IMG/VR virus record: IMGVR_UViG_3300028800_000061
Span: 1-64,000 of that record
DNA length: 64,000 nt
Source: a virus
Direction: 5' to 3' (one strand)
In this document: piece after piece, positions 15,356 through 23,600 of the stretch
Layout: every line of letters begins with the position of its first letter
Position numbering within the stretch: position 1 is the first letter of the stretch
Translations under genes and position numbers: made by a program
Notes under the pieces: generated by a model
The model's database searches: none
Seen by the model: the letters and a program-made list of their open reading frames with translations, nothing else
Told to the model about the DNA's origin: nothing

Positions 15356-16387
15356 GTGGCGATCAATGTCATGGGTGATGTGTGGGCCTTCTCCCGCTCA
15401 GCGCATGGTGCCCGGCTCGTTCTGCTCGCGATAGCTGATGATGCGAGCAGCGACGGGACGGATGCCACCTCGAAGATCCCTGATTTGATGCGGAAAGCGA
15501 ACCTGTCGGAGCGCGCGGTACAGAACGCGATCACTGCGCTGCTCGGGCTGGGGGAGCTGAAAGTGGATGTGGGGCTGGGAAAGGACGGGGCTAACCGGTA
15601 CCGGGTGACGGTGCGACCCCCCGCAATATCTGCGCCCCCCGCAATATCTGCGCCCCCCGCAGGATCTGCGCCTGATAGTGCGTTTGGCCAGGTCAACGGG
15701 GTGCTCCCCGCAGATTCTGCGGGGGTGCAAGACGTGCACCCCCCCGCAGATTCTGCGCCCCCCGCAGAAATTGCGGGGCAAACACTGTTTCCGCAGGTCA
15801 ACGGGCATGCCCCCGCAGATTCTGCGCCCCCGCAGGATCTGCACCCCCCCGCAGATTCTGCGCCCCCCGCAAAAATTGCGGGGCTACTGTTTCCGCAGGT
15901 CAGAGACTGTGCCCCCGCAGATTCTGCGCCTGTTGCAACCACTTGCAACGTTAGAGTTATTAGTAGTGTTACTAGTGGTACAACAAACAAAGATCAAAAA
16001 GAACTAACGTTGCAAGCCAGCGCGATCGAAGCCTGCAACCACCTCGCCACCTGGATCGCCCTCAACAACCCAGGCCACCCCGCACCGCGGATCACGAAAG
16101 CGTGGCTTGAGTCGGCAAGGCGCCTGTTCACCCGCGATCAACGGACCCTGTCCCAGGTGCTCACCGTCATCGACTGGTGCCAGCAGCACGACTTCTGGTG
16201 CACCAACATCCTGTCGATGCGGAAGTTCCGCGACCAGTACATGCAACTCGAAGCTCAGGTCAGGCGCGAGCTGCGCCACACGACCGGGCACACTCCGGCG
16301 AACGGGAACGGGAACGGTCGGCAGTACGCGCCCGGCTCCGGCCCGCTAGCAATCCCGGACACCGACTACGCGAATGCCCGACTGTGA
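15356..16387 (+). CDS. Replication initiator (lambda O-like) with origin repeats inside the gene
   Basis: 343 residues, GTG start. Residues ~1-85 are a winged helix (VWAFSRSAHGARLVLLAIADDA ... LSERAVQNAITALLGLGELKV) typical of phage replisome organisers. Residues ~88-205 are a Pro/Ala/Ser linker of six-residue units (PADSAP, PAISAP) encoded by DNA iterons. The last ~140 residues are a helical domain (ITKAWLESARRLFTRDQRTLSQVLTVIDWCQQHDFW). A DnaC-like loader and DnaB follow with four-base overlaps, so the layout repeats the lambda O-P arrangement in which the origin lies within O. Confidence 0.8.
   Translation: MAINVMGDVWAFSRSAHGARLVLLAIADDASSDGTDATSKIPDLMRKANLSERAVQNAITALLGLGELKVDVGLGKDGANRYRVTVRPPAISAPPAISAPPAGSAPDSAFGQVNGVLPADSAGVQDVHPPADSAPPAEIAGQTLFPQVNGHAPADSAPPQDLHPPADSAPPAKIAGLLFPQVRDCAPADSAPVATTCNVRVISSVTSGTTNKDQKELTLQASAIEACNHLATWIALNNPGHPAPRITKAWLESARRLFTRDQRTLSQVLTVIDWCQQHDFWCTNILSMRKFRDQYMQLEAQVRRELRHTTGHTPANGNGNGRQYAPGSGPLAIPDTDYANARL
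15623..15927. repeat. Eleven GCA-N5-TGC iterons, probable replication origin
   Basis: Imperfect palindromes of the GCAGATTCTGC/GCAATATCTGC type start at 15623, 15641, 15659, 15710, 15746, 15764, 15815, 15832, 15851, 15869 and 15917. Most are 17-19 bases apart, so they lie on roughly the same face every second helical turn, and are separated by C-runs. All lie within the initiator gene. Confidence 0.8.
15945..16012. other. A+T-rich segment after the iterons, probable unwinding element
   Basis: In otherwise very GC-rich DNA this stretch (from CAACGTTAGAGTTATTAG to GATCAAAAAGAACTAACG) is dominated by A and T. An AT-rich region next to iterons is the usual site where the origin first opens. Confidence 0.65.
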
Positions 16388-16971
16388 CCGGCCTGGGGGA
16401 GTACGACGACCGCGCCGAGCAGGCCGCGGCGTACCGGGCCCGGCAAACCCGTGACGCCCTAGCCCGCTGGGAAGCCCTGATCCCGTTTGATCTCCGCGAC
16501 CAGGGCACGCTGCACCCAGATGTTGCCGAGTGGGCCGCGCAGCTCGCCGCCGGCGAGTATCCGGGGAACCTGACGCTGTACGGGGTGATCGGCGCCGGGA
16601 AAACCTGGCAGGCCATGCACGCCATCACCGCGGCGATCGGCACCGGGTTCACCGGAACCATCCAGTTCATCAAACCGGAAGCGTGGAAAGACGCAATCGG
16701 CCCGCCATCTGACCGGGCTGCGTTGCAGCGCATGGGACGCTGCGGCGTCCTCATCCTCGACGACCTCGGCGAGAAACGCCTTGGTGAGTACGACCTCGAA
16801 AAGCTGTACGACATCGCCGATCCGCGTTGCGGGTGGCACAGGCCGATCGTGATCACCACCAACGCCGAGGATGTGCGCGGCCTGCTCGGTGAGCGGGTCG
16901 CATCCCGGATGAAGAAACACGGGCGGCTGGTCCACATCCCGGGCGGCGACCGGCGAAGGGGAGAGCAATGA
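16384..16971 (+). CDS. DnaC/IstB-like helicase loader
   Basis: 195 residues from GTG 16384, overlapping the initiator stop; a longer frame from 16177 lies inside the initiator. Walker A GVIGAGKT (residues ~67-74), Walker B VLILDDLGEKR (~121), sensor-like IVITTNAEDVRGLLGERVASR near the end. This is the usual outline of DnaC/DnaI-type AAA+ loaders that place DnaB on origin DNA. It is immediately followed by dnaB with an ATGA overlap. Confidence 0.85.
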   Translation: MTGLGEYDDRAEQAAAYRARQTRDALARWEALIPFDLRDQGTLHPDVAEWAAQLAAGEYPGNLTLYGVIGAGKTWQAMHAITAAIGTGFTGTIQFIKPEAWKDAIGPPSDRAALQRMGRCGVLILDDLGEKRLGEYDLEKLYDIADPRCGWHRPIVITTNAEDVRGLLGERVASRMKKHGRLVHIPGGDRRRGEQ

Positions 16972-18455
16972 GGGCAGGCATGGGCGACTTCAGTAAATCG
17001 CTGCTTCCTGGTGGCCCGCCGGTCGCGCTAGCAGATCCGGAAATCGCACGGGAACTCATCCAGATGGAGCAAGCGGTGCTCTGCGGAATGATGCAATCCC
17101 GGGAAGCCACCATGTCGATCGCGCCAGCGTTGAAGCCACGCGATTTCGTCCAGGGCTCCCACATCCTGATCTACGAGGCCTGCGTCGCCCTGGCCGATGC
17201 CGGTAAGCCTGTCAGTGTCGAAACGGTCCTCGACAAACTGATCGACCTGGGGACGCTCGATCAGATGGGCGGCGGCGTATACCTGCACACCTGCTGGCAG
17301 TTGCACACCATCCCCGCTGAAGCTCTGCACCTGGCGGGAAAGCTGCGCGGGCGTGCGCAACTCCGTGAACTGGAAGTTTTCGGCGCGCAACTAACCCAGC
17401 GCGCAAGAGGGCCTGCTGTCGATTTCGACGAGGTGGCGTTGTGGTCAGGCGACCGGCTCGCTGAAATCCAGCTCGGCGGAACAATCGAGGAAGTGCTGTC
17501 CGCTGCGGACATCCTGCCGCACGTGATCGACGCCCTCGAGAACCAGGCACCGCCCAGGGGTGTCCGCCTGCCGTACACGGATCTCGCGGCGATTGTGCCC
17601 AGGCTCAAACCAGGACGGCTGGTAATCATCGCGGCCCGGCCAGCGGTCGGCAAATCCACGATGGCCATTGACATCGGCCGGGAAGTCGCAGTCCGGCAGC
17701 ACGGCACCGTTGTGATCTTCTCCTTGGAGATGGATAGCTCCGAGTTGATGCACCGGGTCCTCGCCGCTGAGGCACTGGTGGATCTGCAATGCATCGAAGA
17801 CAAAACCCTCAACGATGACCTCTGGGCGCGGCTGAACCAGGCATTCGCCCGGGTGAGCCCCGCACCCCTGTACATCGACGACGAGCCGAACACCTCAGTC
17901 GCACGAATCCGCTTGCAGGTAGCCGGCATGATCCGGGCAGGCAACACACCAGACCTGGTGATAGTTGACTTCATCCAGCTGATCGAGCCGGTGAAAGCGG
18001 AAAGCCGGGAGCAGCAAGTGTCGCAAATGTCGAGGCAACTGAAGCTGCTCGCCCGCGAGCTCGATATCCCCGTCGTGGTGTGCGCCCAGCTGAACCGGGG
18101 CCCGGAGCAACGCGCCGATAAACGCCCGCTGCTATCGGATCTGCGTGAGTCCGGTGCGCTGGAGCAAAACGCGGACCTGGTAATCCTGATCCACCGGCCC
18201 GAACTGTACGACGAGCACACAGAGCAGCGCGGTATCGCCGAGGCGATCGTGGCGAAGCAACGCCAGGGCCGTACCGGAGTGGTGGAGCTCGGCTTCCAGG
18301 GCGAGTACGCCCGGCTTGTCGACCTCGCCCGGCAAACCGGCTTCGACGAAGTGAAACCGCCCGAGAGGTACGAGCGGCCGGATGACCGCGACGACCCTCT
18401 TGATGACAGCCCGCCAGTCCCGGTGCCAGCGGCACGGCCGGTGCGGGTCGCATGA
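16968..18455 (+). CDS. dnaB: Replicative DNA helicase DnaB
   Basis: 495 residues, normal length. The N-terminal domain (IARELIQMEQAVLCGMMQSREATM) is followed by the RecA-like core: Walker A ARPAVGKST (residues ~223-231), TVVIFSLEMDS, Walker B VIVDFIQLI (~325), SQMSRQLKLLARELDIPVV and the conserved DLRESGALEQNADLV. The start with GGGGAGAG upstream was chosen. It unwinds DNA 5' to 3' ahead of the fork. No polymerase or primase gene is seen nearby, so those are probably recruited from the host. Confidence 0.95.
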   Translation: MRAGMGDFSKSLLPGGPPVALADPEIARELIQMEQAVLCGMMQSREATMSIAPALKPRDFVQGSHILIYEACVALADAGKPVSVETVLDKLIDLGTLDQMGGGVYLHTCWQLHTIPAEALHLAGKLRGRAQLRELEVFGAQLTQRARGPAVDFDEVALWSGDRLAEIQLGGTIEEVLSAADILPHVIDALENQAPPRGVRLPYTDLAAIVPRLKPGRLVIIAARPAVGKSTMAIDIGREVAVRQHGTVVIFSLEMDSSELMHRVLAAEALVDLQCIEDKTLNDDLWARLNQAFARVSPAPLYIDDEPNTSVARIRLQVAGMIRAGNTPDLVIVDFIQLIEPVKAESREQQVSQMSRQLKLLARELDIPVVVCAQLNRGPEQRADKRPLLSDLRESGALEQNADLVILIHRPELYDEHTEQRGIAEAIVAKQRQGRTGVVELGFQGEYARLVDLARQTGFDEVKPPERYERPDDRDDPLDDSPPVPVPAARPVRVA

Positions 18456-18514
18456 ACGTGAGGGCGGCGTAAACCCGCGGCGCCCTTTCACCCCCCAACT
18501 GGAGGAGACACCAG

Positions 18515-19051
18515 ATGGCAGCAGGAGACACCCAGATCACCATCGCCGGCAACGTGGTCGACGATCCGGAACTGCGGTACACCCCGACCGGGCAGGCCGT
18601 CACCAACTTCCGGGTGGCGTCAACGCCGAGGTTCCTGGACAAGGCCACGAACGAGTGGAAGGACGGCGACTCGCTGTTCCTCACCTGCAACGTGTGGCGG
18701 CAGGCTGCGGAGAACGTCGCCGAGTCGCTGCAGCGCGGCATGCGGGTGATCGTCACCGGCCGGCTCAAGCAGCGCACCTACGAAACCAAGGAAGGCGAGA
18801 AGCGCACCGTCTTCGAGGTCGAGGTGGACGACGTCGGCCCGTCGCTGCGCAACGCCTCCGCTGTGGTCAAGAAGACCAGCCGCCAGCCCGGGTTTGGTGG
18901 TGGCGACGCGGGCCCGGCCGCCCCGCCGCAGGCGACCGCCCGCCCGGCCGCCCGGCCGGCGCAGCCCGGTCCTGCCGACGACCCGTGGGCAGACCCCGCC
19001 CCCGCCACCGCGGGCGGCGGCCAGTACCGCGGCGCCGAGCCGCCGTTCTAA
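18515..19051 (+). CDS. ssb: Single-stranded DNA-binding protein
   Basis: 178 residues after GGAGGAGACACC. The OB-fold is intact ([68 protein letters not shown]). A Gly/Pro/Ala linker and the tip GAEPPF follow. Host SSBs usually end DDEPPF, so the acidic tip is shortened but the Pro-Pro-Phe contact for partner proteins is kept. Same operon as dnaB and the clamp. Confidence 0.95.
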   Translation: MAAGDTQITIAGNVVDDPELRYTPTGQAVTNFRVASTPRFLDKATNEWKDGDSLFLTCNVWRQAAENVAESLQRGMRVIVTGRLKQRTYETKEGEKRTVFEVEVDDVGPSLRNASAVVKKTSRQPGFGGGDAGPAAPPQATARPAARPAQPGPADDPWADPAPATAGGGQYRGAEPPF

Positions 19052-19066
19052 CCGGAAAGGAACACC

Positions 19067-20188
19067 GTGAAGGCCACTATCGGCCGGGCGGACCTCGCTG
19101 GGATCACCGGATGGGCAGCCAGAGTGCTGGCTGCCCGCCCAGCGATCCCGGTCCTCGCCGGCATCGAGATCACAGCAGACGACGATCATCTGACAGCCCG
19201 CGGCACCGACTACGACGAGTGGGCATCCGCGACTGCACCTGCCCGGATCGGTGAGCCAGGAACGATCGTTGTCCCCGGCAGGCTGTTCACCGAGATCAGC
19301 AAGCTCCTGCCCGACAAGCCTGTCGAGCTGACCGCCGATGACGCCATGGCCACCGTGACGTGCGGCCCGTGCACGTACAAGCTGCACCTGATACCCCACG
19401 ATGACTATCCGGCAATCCCCGATACCCCGGTCACCGCGGGCACAATCCCGGCTGCGGCACTTTCGGAAGCTCTCGGCGCGGTACTGCCAGCGGTCTCCCG
19501 AACAGGAGGCGGCACCCCGCTCGACGGGGTCCACATTGAGAGCGATGGAACCACGTTGCAGTTGTGCGCGACGGACAAGTACCGGGCTGCCGCATTCAAG
19601 ACCCCGTGGACCCCGGTGCACAAGGACGACGTGAAGGTGACCGTCAACGCGGACAAACTGTCAGCGCTTACCAGGGCCGCCGTGGAGATCGGTGACATGG
19701 CAATCTGCTTCTCCGCGATGGAAGGAGGGGGCGCTGGCCTGATCGGGTTCACCGTCGCGGGCCGGTCACTCGCGGTACGGCTGATCGGCGGCGATTACCC
19801 GTCGGTCAGCCGGCTGTTCCCTGCCGAGTTCACCAGGCAGGCCACAGTCGACACTGAGGTGCTGGCCGATGCGGTGAAGCGGGCCACCACGGTCCTGGGG
19901 CAGCATGAGCCGGTCATCCTGACTGTCACCCAGGGCGAAATGCTGCTCGCCGCAGGCTGGGAGAGCGGTGCAGGGTTCCGTGAATCGTTCCCCTGCGAAC
20001 TGGAGGGCGGTGACTGGTCAACTGGGTACAAGCCGCAGTACCTGCTCGACGGCCTGATCGCCACCCGCGCCGCCCGGGTGAAAATCGGCTGGACGGCGGA
20101 AAGGCGCCCGTGCCTGATCACCCCAGCGGAAGAGACACAGCCCGGTTTCCAGTACCTGCTCATGCCTCTCATCCCCGGGCGTAACTGA
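19067..20188 (+). CDS. dnaN: DNA polymerase III sliding clamp (beta subunit)
   Basis: 373 residues, GTG start with AAAGGAACACC upstream. Three repeated clamp domains can be followed: residues ~1-120 (AARPAIPVLAGIEI ... VVPGRLFTEISKLLPDKPVEL), ~125-245 (LSEALGAVLPAVSRTGGGTPLDGVHIE; LCATDKYRAAAF) and ~250-373 (LIGGDYPSVSRLFPAEF ... QYLLMPLIPGRN). An element-borne clamp lets the element engage or redirect the host polymerase. It is the last large gene of the replication operon. Confidence 0.92.
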   Translation: MKATIGRADLAGITGWAARVLAARPAIPVLAGIEITADDDHLTARGTDYDEWASATAPARIGEPGTIVVPGRLFTEISKLLPDKPVELTADDAMATVTCGPCTYKLHLIPHDDYPAIPDTPVTAGTIPAAALSEALGAVLPAVSRTGGGTPLDGVHIESDGTTLQLCATDKYRAAAFKTPWTPVHKDDVKVTVNADKLSALTRAAVEIGDMAICFSAMEGGGAGLIGFTVAGRSLAVRLIGGDYPSVSRLFPAEFTRQATVDTEVLADAVKRATTVLGQHEPVILTVTQGEMLLAAGWESGAGFRESFPCELEGGDWSTGYKPQYLLDGLIATRAARVKIGWTAERRPCLITPAEETQPGFQYLLMPLIPGRN

Positions 20189-20218
20189 GCGAGAAAGGGC
20201 CACCCGCCAAGGACTGCC

Positions 20219-20497
20219 ATGCTGCACATCAACACGATCACGGCACACACCGCGGGATGCGTACTGGCGTTCCTGGCCGGGGGAGTGTGCGGTTGGGCCG
20301 GACGGGCGGCAGATCTTCACGGGCGGGCGGCGGCGTGGGCCGCCGCCCGCGCCCGGGCCACCTGGTTCGTTGACCGCCGGCCGTGCCGGGGGTGCGCGAA
20401 ACACGTGCATCTCATGCGTCACATCAGCGACTTGGAACACGCCGAATCACATGATGACGGATACCGCTGCCTGATTTGCGCCGGGCCAGCCCGGTAA
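20219..20497 (+). CDS. Small membrane protein with CxxC pairs
   Basis: 92 residues. Residues ~8-28 are hydrophobic (TAGCVLAFLAGGVCGWAG), followed by a basic Ala-rich segment and a zinc-ribbon-like end (CRGCAKHVHLMRHI ... YRCLICAG). It follows the clamp gene by 30 bases and closes the operon. Similar short anchored zinc ribbons are frequent in actinophages; function unknown. Confidence 0.55.
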   Translation: MLHINTITAHTAGCVLAFLAGGVCGWAGRAADLHGRAAAWAAARARATWFVDRRPCRGCAKHVHLMRHISDLEHAESHDDGYRCLICAGPAR

Positions 20498-20557
20498 AGG
20501 CGTAATCGCAGTTAGTTCCCTGGAAAGCATTTACCACAAGCCAATTCTCATGTAGGT

Positions 20558-20569
20558 TGTACGTACAAA
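20558..20569. promoter_or_regulatory. Perfect palindrome TTGTACGTACAA upstream of the methylase-helicase
   Basis: 12-bp perfect palindrome in the 130-base stretch before the leader ORF. A -10-like TAGGTT lies at 20553 with TTACCA 16 bases upstream of it, so a repressor here would block the promoter. Same core as at 7064 and 27890. Confidence 0.6.
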
Positions 20570-20663
20570 GTAGACGGTACGGACAACCGGGCGACGATGA
20601 CCCGCTGAGCACCAAAAGGACCGCCTGTGCGGGCGGTATCAGCGACCCAGAGGAGACACCGCC

Positions 20664-20699
20664 ATGGATGTCCCACGTCTCGAAGCGGCCACCAGGTGA
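20664..20699 (+). CDS. 11-residue leader peptide coupled to the methylase-helicase gene
   Basis: ATG 20664 follows a strong site (GAGGAGACACC, the same as in front of ssb). It codes for MDVPRLEAATR and stops at TGA 20697-20699, which overlaps the GTG start of the large gene (GTGA). The large gene has no good site of its own, so ribosomes probably reach it by re-initiation. Too short for standard gene finders. Confidence 0.55.
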   Translation: MDVPRLEAATR

Positions 20700-23600
20700 C
20701 CGCCGCGACCGTGGCCGACCAGGCCCACATCCAGCACTCACTGTTCGACGAGCCCAAGCCGGAGCAGCCGCAGGCACCAGTGCCGCCGCGGCCGCCGCGA
20801 GAGCAGGCCGACTACGCGCCCTCCGGTGTCGCCGCCCGGATCAACGCCAACATGGAAGCGCTCGTCACCATCCTGTTGCTCCAGGCAGAGCAGCGGGAAG
20901 CCACCGAGCAGGAGCGGCAGGTACTGCAACGGTGGTCAGGGTGGGGTGCCACCCCGGAACTGTTCGACCCGGCCAAACCCAAGTGGCAGCCGGTCCGCGA
21001 CAAGCTCCGGCAGATCCTCGGCGCCCGAGGGTACGACGCGGCGAGAACAAGCACCCTGAACGCCCACTACACCGACGTTGCGCTGGCCGACACAATCTGG
21101 GCTGGTGTCGCGCAGTTCGGTTTCACCGGCGGCACCGTGCTGGAGCCCGGCTGCGGATCAGGTAACTTCCTCGGCGGCGCACCAGCCACCGCGCAAATGA
21201 CCGGGGTTGAACTCGACCCGACCACGGCCGTGATCGCCCAGTGGCTGAACCTGGACGCCGAAGTGCAGACCGGCACCTTCGCCGGGTTCCGTGCACCACC
21301 GCGCCCGTTCGACCTGGCCATCGGGAATGTGCCGTTCGGGAAGATCTACCTGACCGACCGGGAGTACAACCCGGATGGCTTCGCCATCCACAACCACTTC
21401 ATCATCCGGGCGTTGCACCTGACCCGCCCGGGCGGCCTGGTGGCAATGATCACCAGCAAGTACACGATGGACGCGGAAACCGCTGCACACCGCGAAGTGA
21501 TCGCCGACCTCGCTGACCTGGTGACAGCGATACGGCTGCCATCCACAGCGCACCAGCGCGCCGCCGGCACCAAAGTCGTCTCCGATCTGCTCATTTTGCG
21601 GCGCAGGGAGCCCGGGCGGATGCCCGCGCCGGTCCGCTGGCTGAAAACCCGCACCGTCCACCTCGACGGATACGACATCCCAGTCAACGAGTACTTCCTG
21701 GATAATCCCGGCCAGGTTCTCGGGACGCTCGGCGGCCGCAGCGGGCAGTTCCGGGGCGAACTGGAAGTCACGCTGAAAGGCCGGAGCCTGCCCGGCCAGC
21801 TCGCCCGCGCGCTCGCCGAAGCCGCCGCCCGCGCCGCCGCAGACGGCCTGACGTGGACCGCGCCCGGTGAGATGGCCGCCGCCCCGTCAGCGGGGGAGCG
21901 GACCTCAGACCAGGACGGCCACATCAGCGCCGACCCGCTCGGCACTTTCCACATCGCCCGCCACGGGTACTTGCAGCAGTACGTGGTGGCCGCATCCCAG
22001 GCCCGCGAACTTCGGGCGCTCCTGCAACTCCGCGACATCGCCCTGCAGCTGCTCGACGCGCAAGCGGACACCACCGAAGACTCCCCGGCGATCACCGTGC
22101 TCCGCTCCCAGTTGAACCGGGCCTACGACACGTACGCCGCCAAGTACGGCACAATCAACCGGTTCACCATCCAGACCACCAGCCGGATCAACCCGGACAC
22201 GAAACTGCCAGCGATCCGGCGGATCCGGCCGAAGCAAGGCGGGCTGCGGAACGACCCGCACTCCGCTTTGGTGTACGCGCTGGAAGTGTTCGACCCCATC
22301 TCCCAGACCGCTGCGAAAGCGCGGATTTTCACTGAGCGGGTCATCACGAAGCGGGTACCGCCGAGCAGCGCGGAGAACGCGGCGGACGCGCTAGCGATCT
22401 GCATGGACATGCACGGTGAGCCGCGGCTGCCGGTCATCGCTCGCCTGCTCGATGTCACCCAGGAGGACGCCGGCCGGGAACTGACCGGCCTGGTGTACAG
22501 CGACCCGGTCACCCGGGAGCTGATCCACAAAGCGGAGTACCTGTCCGGTGAGGTCCGCACCAAGCTGGCCATAGCGGAGCGGGCCGCGCTCGACGAGCCT
22601 GCGTTCCGGCCAAACGTCGAAGCTTTGCGTGCCGCACTGCCAGTAGATCTGCTGCCCACCGATATCACGGCCCGCCTGGGGGCGTCGTGGATTGACGCCG
22701 TGTACGTGCAGCAGTTCGCCGCGCAGATCCTCGAAGATCGCACGGTCAACATCGAGCACCCTGGCGGCCAGATCTGGAAGGTGACCGGCCGCCGCGACTC
22801 GGTGCACGCCTGCTCAACATGGGGCACTTCCCGCGCCTCCGCGATCGACATGATCGAGTCCTTGCTGTGCCAGCGGCCCATTCAGGTCCGTGACCGGCAG
22901 TTCGACGGCTCGTACCTGGTGAACGTCGCCGAAACACTCGCGGCGGTCGACAAAGCCAGCGAGATCGCCGAACGGTTCGGTGAGTGGGTGTGGGAGCAGC
23001 CGGACCGGGCTGAGAAGCTCGCCCGCACCTACAACGACATGTTCAACTCCACCGTCCTGCGCTCATACGACTTCGGTGATGACGAAACACCGATGTCGCT
23101 GCCAGGGCTGACAACTGCTGGCGGGTGGAAACCACGCCGGCACCAGTACGCGGCAGTAGCCCGGATCATCAATGAGCCCGCGGTCGGGTTGTTCCACGAG
23201 GTCGGCGCAGGCAAAACCGCCGAAATGATCATCGGCATGATGGAGTTGCGCAGGCTCGGGCTGGTCCGCAAGCCCGTGGTCGTGGTGCCAAACCACATGC
23301 TTGAGCAGTTCTCACGCGACTGGCTCCAGCTGTACCCGCAAGCCAAAGTGCTGGTCGCTTTCGGTGAGGACCTGGTCGGCCAGGGCCGCCGCCGGTTCGT
23401 AGCCCGCTGCGCAACCGGCGACTGGGACGGCATCATCATCTCCCGCTCCGCATTCGAGCTGATCCCCATGTCAGCGGACTCCCAGCGTGACTACATGGAA
23501 CGCGAGATGGAGATCTTCAAGCGCTGGAAGAAGATCGCGGAGACACACGCCAAGGACACGGTCAAGCAGATCGAGCGGATCCTGTTGAACAAGCAGGAGC

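Noticed and set aside
15623-15927. CRISPR array
   Set aside because: The repeats are only ~11 bases, the spacing is ~18 bases and the intervals are C-runs, not unique spacers. The region is coding.
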